A stretch of 36,800 nucleotides of DNA from Stramenopiles sp. TOSAG23-2 (Eukaryota; Sar). Positions 27,912 to 36,800 of the stretch are shown here, one piece after another; positions within the stretch are counted from its first letter, which is position 1; every line of letters begins with the position of its first letter. The notes below the pieces were generated by a model that ran no database searches, was not told the DNA's origin, and saw only the letters and a program-made list of their open reading frames with translations. The translations under genes and the position numbers were made by a program. The DNA is taken from NCBI GenBank assembly GCA_900128395.1, contig LT649333.1:1-36800 (forward strand). Reading direction: 5' to 3'.

Positions 27912-29642
27912 TCAATCGATTATCTCTATCTTAATACTTGATGGTGCCTTTTCCTTCTTTTTGCCTTTATTTCTTTCTTTCCTTTCTTTCGCAACAACTA
28001 AACTATCTCGTTTCTTTCTTAATTTTGTTTTATTTTTCTTCTTATTTTCTATTTCTTCAGCCTCTTTTTCTTTACTTAATACAACTGGTCGAATTAATGT
28101 TGCTATGATGAAAAATTCCATAAATGCACAGAATGCACCTAACCAAAAAACCAAATGTGAGAAAGATCCATATGTATAAGTTTGTTTTAAAACATCAGAA
28201 ACAAATATCGGACCCGCTATAAATGGGGCTAATCCCATGCCAATAGACATGGCGCCGCTTACCAAACCATTTGCTGCACCACGTTGTTCAACAGGTACTA
28301 CTAAACCAACAATTGAATTATAGGATGGATTTTTAGCGGACATTGCTGCTGGCAACAAAAGAATCATTAATAAGAACTGGATGAAAGTATTTGCAACATA
28401 AGAAAATATAGCTAAATACAAGGCAAGTAAAAAACCTGATCCATACAATGTATTTAAATAACCAGTTCCACGTGATTTACTACCACATTGCATTTTTTCC
28501 AATATTTTTGCTGAATTTGCAGCTAAAGGAATATTCACTATGCCATATGCAAACAAAAAAAGACCAACCTCGGTTGTGCCCCAATTCATAAGACTTAAAA
28601 ATACAAGTGCACACATCGAATTAAATGTACCAAATGCCATTGAGCCAAAAAAGAAACTCAGAAACATATGATAAATAGTTTTAGGCATTTTCGCAGCTTT
28701 TCCCTTTGATTTTTTTACTACCCCGAACTTTTCGTCCATCCATTTTGGTCTGAGTCCAAGGATACCAGCAGATGGGTGTGTTTCTGTTACTCTGAAAAAT
28801 GCCATACATAATATGATAGTTGCTATTGCGGTTGGTACGAAAAAGCCAGCGCGTTTTCCAAATGCCAATGCTGCAAGTACTCCTAAAACTGGTCCTATCG
28901 TAAAGGCCATACCAATACTAGCGCCAGCAAGACCAAAAAATTTTGGTCTTTCTGCTGGATCTTGTACTGTATCAAGTATCATTGATATCGCAACTGGCAT
29001 TGTGCCACCAGCTAATCCAGAAAATAAACGATAAACATAAATTTCACCTAATGTTTGTGATATTCCGCATAATAAATAACCAACTGCTGACATTAAAAGG
29101 GACAACATAATGATAGGTTTACGTCCAATTTTATCCGAGACACGTCCCATAATAATATTACCAATTAATTGTCCTATGCTAAAACAGCCACCTAATGCTC
29201 CAACATCAACCGGTGTGCCACAGCCAGGTATTGCTCCACATTTGATTGCTGGATCATCGTTTGGGCAAGTTGGGCATTCTGTTGTTCTCTCCCAGCCTAA
29301 CTCCAAAATAAAATAAGGGAGAATTGGTATTGCTATTGCTAATCCAAGAAAATCAATAAATACACAAAGTATAGCAGGCCATAAAATACGAAAGTAATCA
29401 ATAAATTTTGGTTTTGGCATTTCATTAGTTGATGCTCCTTCATTAACTTGATTAGCATCATTATCGCGTTCATTAATTTCTTTTTCCATTACGTATAAAT
29501 ATGCTTTTTGATCATTTGCTAACTCCCATGACAGTTCAACTTTAACAAATGTTTTATTGTTATCCTCTTTATTACGTATAATTTCAACAATTTTTCCTTT
29601 ACCTAATTTTGTATCAACGATGCTATTAATTGCAAATACCAT
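27912..29642 (-). CDS. MFS (DHA1-type) transporter with extra N-terminal domain
   Basis: A 576-residue polytopic protein with about twelve hydrophobic segments starting near residue 85. The MFS motif A is GRVSDKIGRKP (166-176), and a motif C-like run is SIGMAFTIGPVLG (242-254). The pattern resembles drug:H+ antiporter-1 and vesicular amine transporter (SLC18-like) proteins, so an exchanger for a small organic molecule is likely; the substrate is unknown. The first external loop carries four cysteines (123, 126, 135, 141), suggesting disulfides or metal binding. An N-terminal cytosolic module (1-52; TKLGKGKIVEI, VKVELSWELAN, KAYLYV) looks like a small beta-barrel and is not part of the MFS core. 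The C-terminal tail is strongly basic. It is divergent from the Mpv17 gene. Confidence 0.9.
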   Translation of the reverse strand: MVFAINSIVDTKLGKGKIVEIIRNKEDNNKTFVKVELSWELANDQKAYLYVMEKEINERDNDANQVNEGASTNEMPKPKFIDYFRILWPAILCVFIDFLGLAIAIPILPYFILELGWERTTECPTCPNDDPAIKCGAIPGCGTPVDVGALGGCFSIGQLIGNIIMGRVSDKIGRKPIIMLSLLMSAVGYLLCGISQTLGEIYVYRLFSGLAGGTMPVAISMILDTVQDPAERPKFFGLAGASIGMAFTIGPVLGVLAALAFGKRAGFFVPTAIATIILCMAFFRVTETHPSAGILGLRPKWMDEKFGVVKKSKGKAAKMPKTIYHMFLSFFFGSMAFGTFNSMCALVFLSLMNWGTTEVGLFLFAYGIVNIPLAANSAKILEKMQCGSKSRGTGYLNTLYGSGFLLALYLAIFSYVANTFIQFLLMILLLPAAMSAKNPSYNSIVGLVVPVEQRGAANGLVSGAMSIGMGLAPFIAGPIFVSDVLKQTYTYGSFSHLVFWLGAFCAFMEFFIIATLIRPVVLSKEKEAEEIENKKKNKTKLRKKRDSLVVAKERKERNKGKKKEKAPSSIKIEIID

Positions 29643-30264
29643 TTTAATTGTATATATCGTTTTTATATTTTGTTTCTGTATATATATATATTTCCAATTG
29701 CTCTATGGTTGAAATATTATATGTACAGTAGTACCCTGTTTCTGTTCATTCAATCTTCTATCTCTAAACTCTATTCAATATATGGATACAGTTTTTGTTC
29801 GAATTGCTTCTTCAACATTGCCTTGAACGTCATCATCTCTTCTCTCTATAAACCACCACAATTTCAAGGGCGAGTTAAGGTCTATTTAGTGACGGTGTGT
29901 GCATACTATTAGTCCCTTTTTTACGAGGGGTGTTATTAAGGGATAAGTATTTATAGACGACAAATATTGTAAATACTCTCTGATGTATCTGTGTTTAGCT
30001 TTGTACCTGACCATGTTAATTGTTAAATTTAAAATAGCTGTTACTGTGGTTTATACATGTAAAATTTCAAAAAAAAAACAAAAAGAAGAAGGAAATAATC
30101 ATATCTATATTATACACGATCAACGTATTATAAGCATTGATTCATTTATCGTTAAAAGTATATAAAACAATCGATTCACATATTTTTCATTTCTTCTTTT
30201 TTTGACTTTTTTTTTTTTTTTACATCATTTTTTGTGATTTTATATGTAAGAAATTTAGAAACAA
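29643..30264. other. Divergent spacer (MFS / Mpv17)
   Basis: The middle (about 29750-29940) is less AT-rich and includes one TACGAG (29922-29927), the only copy seen outside convergent spacers. T tracts lie just before the Mpv17 start (30207-30222). Short frames at 29670-29912 and 29983-30165 have no recognisable features and are probably chance. No RNA gene is recognised. Confidence 0.5.
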
Positions 30265-31086
30265 ATGATTTCAGCAATTGGTAGACTTGGTTCAGCAACA
30301 CTTGCAAAACAACGGTCATCATCATCATGTAATAAAGCAACCTATAAATTAGTATCAAATTTTACAAGAAAAAATAATTACAATAAAACCAATCGTTTCT
30401 CTTTGCAACGCCGTGTATTTACTAATAAATCATCAAATACTACGGGTACGAAAAAAAAGGGTATTATTGAAAGATATCCATTTAGTACTCAATTAGTATT
30501 TGTTACTATAAAAACAGCTGGGACAGATCTCGGAATCCAAGTGACAGTGGAAAAAAAGAAATGGCATGAAATAGATTGGAGTCGCAATCTTGTGTTTACG
30601 TTATTTGGTGCTGTATATTTAGGTGGTGTGCAATATGCAATGTATGTAGAAGGTTTTAAACGCTTGTTTCCAGCCATGGAACGTTTTTGTAATTTAAGTT
30701 TCAGAGCAAAGCTAAAAGATCGTGAAGGTATCAAATCTTTATTACAACAAATCGGACTTGATTTTGTTCTAATTCAGCCTTTGTTATATTGGCCAGCATT
30801 TTATTTATGTAAAGAATATGTTATACAAATTACTGAAAATATTGAGGAAACTGGGAATAATTTATTCATACGTGCAATGTATAGATATAAAAAAACTGCA
30901 ATTGAAGATAATTTTGGAATGTGTGGTTTTTGGTTTCCAATTGATTTAATCATATATTCCGTTCCAATACATTTACGATTGCCTTTAAACCATGGTGCAA
31001 GTTTAGCATGGACTGGTATAGTTTCCATTTTTCGTGGTGCAACTGAAGACGAAAATGGTGATGATAGGGATATGTATAATAAATAA
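30265..31086 (+). CDS. Mpv17/PMP22 family membrane protein, probably mitochondrial
   Basis: 273 residues. The basic, Ser/Asn-rich N-terminus (~1-58, with LQRRVFTNKSS) resembles a mitochondrial presequence and makes the protein longer than the usual ~180-220. The family C-terminal signature is seen as FWFPIDLIIYSVPIHLRLPL (222-241), then SLAWTGIVSIFRG. Hydrophobic helices lie at about 107-127, 162-185 and 220-235. Mpv17/PMP22 proteins are organelle inner-membrane channels or regulators; the transported species is unsettled. The C-terminal tail is acidic. I chose the first ATG because the presequence follows directly. Confidence 0.88.
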   Translation: MISAIGRLGSATLAKQRSSSSCNKATYKLVSNFTRKNNYNKTNRFSLQRRVFTNKSSNTTGTKKKGIIERYPFSTQLVFVTIKTAGTDLGIQVTVEKKKWHEIDWSRNLVFTLFGAVYLGGVQYAMYVEGFKRLFPAMERFCNLSFRAKLKDREGIKSLLQQIGLDFVLIQPLLYWPAFYLCKEYVIQITENIEETGNNLFIRAMYRYKKTAIEDNFGMCGFWFPIDLIIYSVPIHLRLPLNHGASLAWTGIVSIFRGATEDENGDDRDMYNK

Positions 31087-31779
31087 TAAATTTTTCAGAT
31101 GATACATTACACACAAAATGAGATCCTACATGAGTCAACAAACCCAAAATTAAAAGAAAATAATATTTAAAAAAATAGTCTTCTGGACATCTTTTATTAT
31201 TTCAATTTACTTTAATTAGATTAATATAATCCGGATTTATTGATTTCTTTATCTTACCCATTTTTTACATTATTTTTTTGTTTTAGTTTGTTGTTGCAGA
31301 GATCACTTTACAACCAACATCGACTACCACCTATATGTTTTATACTTGAATGATTTATAGACTATAAGACAAAGATATCATCCAATTATTTAAAAAACTT
31401 TAATTTTTTTTTTGAATGTAAATAAAATTTGATAGCCAGATAGATTACCACCAGTATACCAGTCTGGCAGTATTAGTATATATAAATTATTTTTATGTTT
31501 TAAAAATTAATAATTTATGCAACTTATTATATATTTCTATATATATTAATAGTCTACACAGATAGATATGCAGTTGGAGAGATAGATTTTGAAGTGAAAT
31601 AGATAAGTGAAGCATTACCGGGTATATATATAACAAATTCAAATATATATATATATATGTACAAATACACGTATATTAAATAAAAGTTTATAATATATTT
31701 ACGTATAGAAAAAGAGAAGAAATAATAACACATATTATTTTGAATATTAATTAAATAATATATATAGTATATCTTCAAC
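31087..31779. other. Intergenic spacer between two plus genes
   Basis: A long AT-rich region. It contains an (AT)n run near 31641-31658 and the mirror-like CCAGTATACCAGTCTGG near 31451-31467. No ORF of interest or RNA gene is recognised. The promoter of the PHD gene should lie in its right half. Confidence 0.5.
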
Positions 31780-34700
31780 ATGATAAATATTGAAAACTTA
31801 GAAGCTGCGTTGGAGAGGTATGAAAGACACACATCCACTGGTGATTCGATGAACAATGGGTTTCATGAAGCTATATCAAGAGGTATACACGCAGAAAAGA
31901 CACCAAAAACTATAAGTATGTGGCCAAAGATACAAGTTCGAAAAGATAAGACTTTCCAAAATAATAATAATGTAAATTCAACTTTGTCAGCGTTTGCTGC
32001 TGATGATAATTATAATAATAACAATAACAATGCAAATAGCCCTAAGAAGAAAAAGAAAACAAAAAGTTCAAGAAAGAAAAGCAATGCAACGTCGTCTCCT
32101 AAAAAAAATGGGACACCCTATAAGTTATCTTCCACTGTGAACAATAATTATTTATCGCCAAAAAAGTATGCATCGCCTAAAAGAAACGACTTAGCAAAAG
32201 TAAAAACAAATTATGATTTATCTTCATCCTATTTAACACGTAGTCCATCCTCAGGTCTACGTCTAGCTGGAATGTCTGCTGAAGATCGTAAAAAATTCGA
32301 ATTTTGGACAGAAGTATGTGGTCCATATTTTAAAAAGACGGAAGAGATCGGTTTATTGCCAAAAAATTACAGAGAAACTGTCTATCAATTGGAAGCAGAG
32401 AAACTAGTCGAGGAAACAAAAAAAGATATTACTACGTTAGAGAAAAAAATCGTTGTTAATACAGAACGTCGTAAAACTTATAAAAATAGACATAAAGCTG
32501 CCGCTATGGCAAATTTGGAACAAAGGGAGTTGCATGAGTTTCAAGCTAAGCTAAGAAGATTAGAGCGTGATGCTAAATACGCACGTGAACATCCGCAGCA
32601 GGTTGATATGGTAAGTGTTGATGAAAGCCAAGCACCATTAGGCCCAGTAGGGGAACATTACCGTAAACTTTGGAAAAAAGAAGATCAAGCAATTGAAGAT
32701 GCATTAAACCCTGGTGCAGCACGGAGGAGGCAGCGATATGAGGATCAGCAACGAAGGCAGCGAGAGGCGGATGAAAAAAACAATAAAAAGAAAAAAAAGA
32801 AAGGTCGCAATAATCGTCGTAATGCAAATGGTGATGGTAAGAAAAAAGGTCCTTTAAAAATCGGGGATGTTTGTGAAGTATCAGAATCTAAATCAGGGAA
32901 AACAAGCAGAGCTCAAATTAATGGCATTGCAAGAATAGTTAAAGTTGATAAAAAAAATGGCACATATGATGTGAAATATGTTGTAGGAAACAGTGTTGTG
33001 CGTGGTATACTTAAAAAATACGTAAGACATGAAGGAGAATCACGTGTAGATTCAGATGAGGAAAATGCCGATGTAATGGATGCATTAAAGGAGGAAAATG
33101 AAAATGACAAAGGTGTAAAGTTAAGGTTGCTAGTAGAACTTGATGGAACGGATCCAGTCCCAAATAGACCAAAAGTGAAGAGTCCCGATGGCAGTGATAA
33201 TACAGATTTTGTTTTGCGTTGTTGGGTAACAAATGAAGGAAACGATGTAAATAATAGCAATGGAGGAAATGGCATTGGTAATAAAAAAAATGGTGGAGGA
33301 AGGACGGAAAAGAAAAATAAAGGAGGCGCTAAAAATAATCAACACAATGCGGTTATCCCTGTTAATACTAATAGTGGGAGTGCCGCTTCTAATTTAATTA
33401 ATTTAACAGGTGAGACAACAGCAATATCATGGCATCCGGTTCCACATGATGGTACTGCTGGATTGGAAATGTCCAAAGATTCATGTGGTAGCCATGAAAT
33501 AGCATTGCCAAAAGTGTTAGCTGGGCATTCATTATTTTTTGGCGCAAGTGGGAAAAGGTTGCACGGAAATAGAAAATTGCGAAATTTTAATGGTACAGAC
33601 GAAAATAATAAAGATGCGCCAGTAACAATGACAATACAAGAAATGGAAGTAATAAATGCCCCCGAAGCTGAAGAAGTCGATGAAATATATGCCGAAATGG
33701 AATACTTACAATGGAAATTACGCGTGATACAGAAACAAAATGAAACTATGGCCACAAAATTTACTAACACGATAGAGTATCAAGTAGATGAGGAAGCAAA
33801 ACGTGAAAAATATATTGCAAACTTATACAATGCCAGAATTGAATACATGAAGAAGTTTAACAATGAACAAGAACGTCTACGCCGTCAGATGGAACAAAAA
33901 AGGCAACAAAAGAAAGCAGAAATGTTAAAACAGGCGAGGGAAAGGAAATATGGGAAGTTAAAAGCTCAGCAGATGCGCCAGGAAAAAGAGCGAATGGAGA
34001 AAAATCGTGGTCATAAGAAAAAACTGGCCATGAGTGCGCTATACCGCAAAGGTCGAACGAAAGATAGAAATCACTTGCAAAACATTATGAATAGTGTAGC
34101 GAATGGATATTTTGAAGGATCGTCGCGTAATGACTCTGTAGAAATTATTTTGAATAATATCGTAACGTTTATATCCATGTATTGTGATGAATCGCTATTT
34201 CCAGAAGGGTTAAAGAAACGCAAGGAATTAGCATTGAAGAAAAAAGAAGCATTGGCATTGAAAAAAAAAGAAGCTGCCGTTCAAAAGAGAAAGCGAGATG
34301 CAGAGCGAAGGGAACATCAAAACGCGGCGAAAAGTGCAGAGAAAAGAGCCAAAATAGTAAAATTATCGAAAGAGGAACAACTAAAACAAGAAATAATGAG
34401 AAAGAAAAAAGAAAGAATAAGAAAGAAAAAACTAACATTGTACAGGCAAAAGTTAACAAAAGAATTGATCTCAATGGGAAAAAACATGGAAATTGTCAGA
34501 GCTGTTCGTTGTAAACGTAGACGTGATAATGCTGGAAAATCTGAAAACGTAATAAAAATGTGTAAACTAGTGAATCGAAAATTTAAGAAGAACATATTGG
34601 ATGAAACCAATCAAGAAGGAAGTCAAAAGCGAAGAGGGAAAACATATTGCTTCTGCAACACTGTTTATAATGAAGATGAGGCATATATATCTTGCGATAT

Positions 34701-36438
34701 TTGCGAAGATTGGTTTCATCCAATTTGTGTTGGTATACCAGCTAGTTCTACTAAATACATAAATCAATTCGTCTGCCCAATTTGCGAATTAATATCTGCC
34801 AGGTTTCCAAACGGCAATCGCTTTGAAACTTCTTTTAAACGTAATGTTGATATTGCTTTGTTAAATTGTGATCAAGTTTTTAGAATGCGTGTGGCAGCTG
34901 TACAAAAAGGTTTAGATCTAATTGACGGTGTTGAAAGGACGAGAAGAGATGCAAGAGTTCAACATTTGAAACGGAAATTTATGAAAACTGTGAATGAAGC
35001 ACTTCTTGTGGAAAACAAAAGGGAAAACGGTGAAGAAGAAGAAGATGGTGAAGAGGAAAGCAGTAGTGAAGAAGAAAATAGTAGCGAAGCTGTGAATGAA
35101 GCACTTCTTGTGGAAAACAAAAGGGAAAACGGTGAAGAAGAAGAAGATGGTGAAGAGGAAAGCAGTAGTGAAGAGGAAAGCAGTAGTGAAGAGGAAAGCA
35201 GTAGTGAAGAAGAAAATAGTAGCGAAGAGGAAAGTAGTAGTGAAGAGGATGAAGACGAATCAACTTTGCCTAAGAAAAGACTAAAATTAACCATTCGTTT
35301 AAAAAAGTTAAAAGATGGAACGTATGATTTCCCATTTCGAAAAACTTCAAGGTTGGTTCTTCCTGAACAACGGCTAGAAAATGAGGTGGAAAGCGTTGCG
35401 GTTTTGATGCCGTTAAGAGTGAATTTAAAGAAAATGAAATTGCCAATAGGTAAAACGGGGTATTTGCCGCTTGATTGGGACAATAAAAATCATAGGCCAT
35501 TTTATATTCGAAAAGCACTAAATAAGTTGCATAGTTTTAAGTGTGTTTTTGGTGATGTTCTTGTGATCGAGAAGGATTATTCGTTTGTAAATTTTTACGA
35601 TGATGATGAGGAGGAGGAGGATGAAGAAATAGGCGAGGATGCTCTTGTAGAAGTAGAAGAGAAGGATGATTTATTGATGGTAAAGGAAAGCAAAGTAGAA
35701 TTGGAGGCTATGGAGAAGCGACAAAGGGGGGCTAAGGAGAAGCGAGAAAAGGAGGCCAAGGAGGCTAAGGAGAGGCAAAAGAAAGCCCAGGAGGCCATAG
35801 ACGCGGCACTGGCTCGGCTAAGAGCTGGTGAGCCTATGTGGCCTATGTCAACCGCAGGAGAAAGTGAAGGGGGAGAGAATGACAACGAGAATTCATCCGA
35901 TACAATTTCTACTGGTGCCGTCACTACTACTGTTGCTGCTGCTGCTGCTGCCGTAACTACTACAACTACCACCACCACCACAACCACCACAACTACGGCA
36001 GTTATTGATAACTCAAACGTTAATGAAAAAGTAAATGAGAAAGAAGAAGTGGAAAGCAAGAAAAAAAGTAAAGGACGGAATGAAATAATATGTGGGGTTA
36101 TCCAAGCATGGACATTAGCAGATGGAACACATCCAAAAATATATCTTCCGTCAACCTCTAATATGATTTCATGCCCGATTTTACGTACTGCACATGATGA
36201 AATTGAAGCGGGAAAGTATGAGAAAGAATATTTGGAGAAACTTGCAAAGGAGAGGGGAAATGCCGATGAAGAAGATGGTGCCGATGAAGAAGATGGTGTC
36301 GATGAAGAAGATGATATAGATGGTGTCGAAAACGATGAGGAGGACGAAGCAGAAATGGACGTTGATAACGAAGATGCGGAGGACAAAGAGCTAGAGGCAA
36401 TGTTGATGATGGATACAAAGATGGAAACTGAGTCTTGA
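31780..36438 (+). CDS. Large chromatin protein with BPTF-type PHD finger (1552 aa)
   Basis: This is one exon. The N-terminal third is basic (Lys/Asn/Ser-rich) with coiled coil (about 205-345). A Tudor/KOW-like segment lies at about 360-420: LKIGDVCEV, ARIVKVDKKNGTYDVKYVVG. A long Arg/Lys/Glu coiled coil follows (about 640-930). The PHD finger has Cys957, Cys959, Cys972, Cys975, His980, Cys983, Cys999 and Cys1002. Aromatic residues at 956, 963, 969 and 978 match the Lys-trimethyl cage of BPTF, so H3K4me3 binding is a good prediction. Acidic Glu/Ser repeats with an exact in-frame duplication (~1070-1160), a poly-Ala/poly-Thr run (~1387-1407) and a Glu/Asp-rich C-terminus follow. It is probably nuclear, a histone-mark reader or part of a remodelling or transcription complex. 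The partner complex is unknown. Confidence 0.88.
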   Translation: MINIENLEAALERYERHTSTGDSMNNGFHEAISRGIHAEKTPKTISMWPKIQVRKDKTFQNNNNVNSTLSAFAADDNYNNNNNNANSPKKKKKTKSSRKKSNATSSPKKNGTPYKLSSTVNNNYLSPKKYASPKRNDLAKVKTNYDLSSSYLTRSPSSGLRLAGMSAEDRKKFEFWTEVCGPYFKKTEEIGLLPKNYRETVYQLEAEKLVEETKKDITTLEKKIVVNTERRKTYKNRHKAAAMANLEQRELHEFQAKLRRLERDAKYAREHPQQVDMVSVDESQAPLGPVGEHYRKLWKKEDQAIEDALNPGAARRRQRYEDQQRRQREADEKNNKKKKKKGRNNRRNANGDGKKKGPLKIGDVCEVSESKSGKTSRAQINGIARIVKVDKKNGTYDVKYVVGNSVVRGILKKYVRHEGESRVDSDEENADVMDALKEENENDKGVKLRLLVELDGTDPVPNRPKVKSPDGSDNTDFVLRCWVTNEGNDVNNSNGGNGIGNKKNGGGRTEKKNKGGAKNNQHNAVIPVNTNSGSAASNLINLTGETTAISWHPVPHDGTAGLEMSKDSCGSHEIALPKVLAGHSLFFGASGKRLHGNRKLRNFNGTDENNKDAPVTMTIQEMEVINAPEAEEVDEIYAEMEYLQWKLRVIQKQNETMATKFTNTIEYQVDEEAKREKYIANLYNARIEYMKKFNNEQERLRRQMEQKRQQKKAEMLKQARERKYGKLKAQQMRQEKERMEKNRGHKKKLAMSALYRKGRTKDRNHLQNIMNSVANGYFEGSSRNDSVEIILNNIVTFISMYCDESLFPEGLKKRKELALKKKEALALKKKEAAVQKRKRDAERREHQNAAKSAEKRAKIVKLSKEEQLKQEIMRKKKERIRKKKLTLYRQKLTKELISMGKNMEIVRAVRCKRRRDNAGKSENVIKMCKLVNRKFKKNILDETNQEGSQKRRGKTYCFCNTVYNEDEAYISCDICEDWFHPICVGIPASSTKYINQFVCPICELISARFPNGNRFETSFKRNVDIALLNCDQVFRMRVAAVQKGLDLIDGVERTRRDARVQHLKRKFMKTVNEALLVENKRENGEEEEDGEEESSSEEENSSEAVNEALLVENKRENGEEEEDGEEESSSEEESSSEEESSSEEENSSEEESSSEEDEDESTLPKKRLKLTIRLKKLKDGTYDFPFRKTSRLVLPEQRLENEVESVAVLMPLRVNLKKMKLPIGKTGYLPLDWDNKNHRPFYIRKALNKLHSFKCVFGDVLVIEKDYSFVNFYDDDEEEEDEEIGEDALVEVEEKDDLLMVKESKVELEAMEKRQRGAKEKREKEAKEAKERQKKAQEAIDAALARLRAGEPMWPMSTAGESEGGENDNENSSDTISTGAVTTTVAAAAAAVTTTTTTTTTTTTTTAVIDNSNVNEKVNEKEEVESKKKSKGRNEIICGVIQAWTLADGTHPKIYLPSTSNMISCPILRTAHDEIEAGKYEKEYLEKLAKERGNADEEDGADEEDGVDEEDDIDGVENDEEDEAEMDVDNEDAEDKELEAMLMMDTKMETES
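34988..35174 (+). repeat. 102-bp tandem duplication in the PHD gene
   Basis: Bases 34988-35072 and 35090-35174 are identical over 85 nt with an offset of 102 nt (34 codons), so the reading frame is kept. The repeated protein begins VNEALLVENKRENGEEEEDG. The absence of differences implies a recent event or gene conversion. Confidence 0.9.
35155..35250 (+). repeat. 18-bp acidic repeat (EESSSE units)
   Basis: GAGGAAAGCAGTAGTGAA-like units repeat about five times, with slightly changed copies. They encode Glu-Glu-Ser-Ser-Ser-Glu units, a pattern suited to casein kinase 2 phosphorylation. Slippage expansion is likely. Confidence 0.8.
35935..35999 (+). repeat. Poly-Ala then poly-Thr codon repeat
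   Basis: GCT/GCC repeats (alanine) run into ACT/ACC/ACA repeats (threonine) inside the PHD gene. The codons are mixed, which suggests that the protein tract, or old slippage, is retained rather than very recent expansion. Confidence 0.85.
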
Positions 36439-36800
36439 AGGTAAAGGTATGATATTTATTTTGTATATATATATGACCCACGATCGATAAGATCAGGAGG
36501 AATATAAAAAAGACCATAATATTACATAGTACCTAGTTTTACATAATTTTTAATGGTATTTATATGCTATTTCTACATATTTTTAAGCTCTTTCCGTATG
36601 ATCATGTCTCTGAGGAGCAAAAAATTTTCAATATTATAATCTCCGAAACTAGATCGATTCACTATCTATAATTTTATGCCGGAAATCGTCATATAATCGT
36701 TTATAGCTTTTGAGTGTTTTAAAACACGAAAATGAAAAAATAAGAGTTTTAGAACAACCATGCCCTTCAAAAAAAAATATTAAAAAGTTAAACACAAACA
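36439..36800. other. Intergenic, right edge of window
   Basis: AT-rich, with no gene seen. It follows the PHD gene stop and should include its 3' end. No CTCGTA motif is present, so if the pattern holds the next gene may not be convergent; that is speculation. Confidence 0.4.

Noticed and set aside
34959-35483. 174-codon Ser/Leu-rich minus-strand frame
   Set aside because: Mirror of the acidic GAA/AGT repeats of the PHD gene.
35595-36386. 263-codon antisense frame opposite the PHD gene
   Set aside because: It is the antisense of Glu/Asp- and Thr-rich repeats, giving Ser- and Val-rich runs. Low complexity explains its length.
1-36800. CRISPR array, IS element, integrase or other mobile-element gene
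   Set aside because: No regularly spaced repeats, transposase, reverse transcriptase or terminal repeats were seen on either strand. All repeats are simple or intragenic.

Overview
This window looks like nuclear DNA from an intron-poor, AT-rich unicellular eukaryote. The evidence is long ATG-to-stop frames read with the standard code, Asn-rich low-complexity runs built from AAT/AAC codons, one clear GT-AG intron, signal peptides and mitochondrial-type presequences. The gene products are typically eukaryotic: canopy, METTL17/Rsm22, Mpv17, a PHD reader and a GH31 glucosidase. A very large membrane protease with EF-hand, M11 (gametolysin-like) and ShKT-like parts suggests an alga or other aquatic protist, perhaps a stramenopile. 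The lineage cannot be fixed from the sequence alone. I saw no prokaryotic operon, phage, CRISPR or IS signature.

Thirteen protein genes can be supported. In order they are: 654-3323 (+) unrecognised coiled-coil/Asn-rich protein; 3700-5511 (-) unrecognised basic low-complexity protein; 6022-6768 (-) FSH-type serine hydrolase; 7523-16078 (+) a 2851-residue membrane-anchored M11-like metalloprotease; 16313-18556 (-) secreted GH31 glycosidase with one 87-nt intron; 18878-19690 (-) canopy-family ER protein; 20141-21712 (+) METTL17/Rsm22 mitoribosome factor; 22023-23822 (+) secreted TIM-barrel-like protein of unknown family; 24262-25551 (-) acyl-CoA dehydrogenase; 25991-27583 (+) EcK/APH-like small-molecule kinase; 27912-29642 (-) MFS transporter with an added N-terminal domain; 30265-31086 (+) Mpv17/PMP22 protein; 31780-36438 (+) chromatin protein with a Tudor-like segment and a BPTF-type PHD finger.

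The genes are mostly unrelated housekeeping or secretory functions. They are separated by 230-750 bp of AT-rich DNA in mixed orientation, with no sign of a functional cluster. Loose themes are secretion (metalloprotease, GH31, canopy, secreted barrel protein) and mitochondria (METTL17, acyl-CoA dehydrogenase, Mpv17).

The most interesting structure outside genes is a motif, CTCGTA/TACGAG, often inside palindromes. It occurs in all four convergent (tail-to-tail) intergenic regions, with nine copies in about 1.4 kb by eye. It is nearly absent from divergent and tandem spacers, with one copy in about 5 kb. The other highlights are the giant tethered protease with an EF-hand on the opposite side of the membrane and repeated RRRL dibasic sites, a GC-rich island in one divergent promoter, and a recent exact 102-bp in-frame duplication in the PHD gene.
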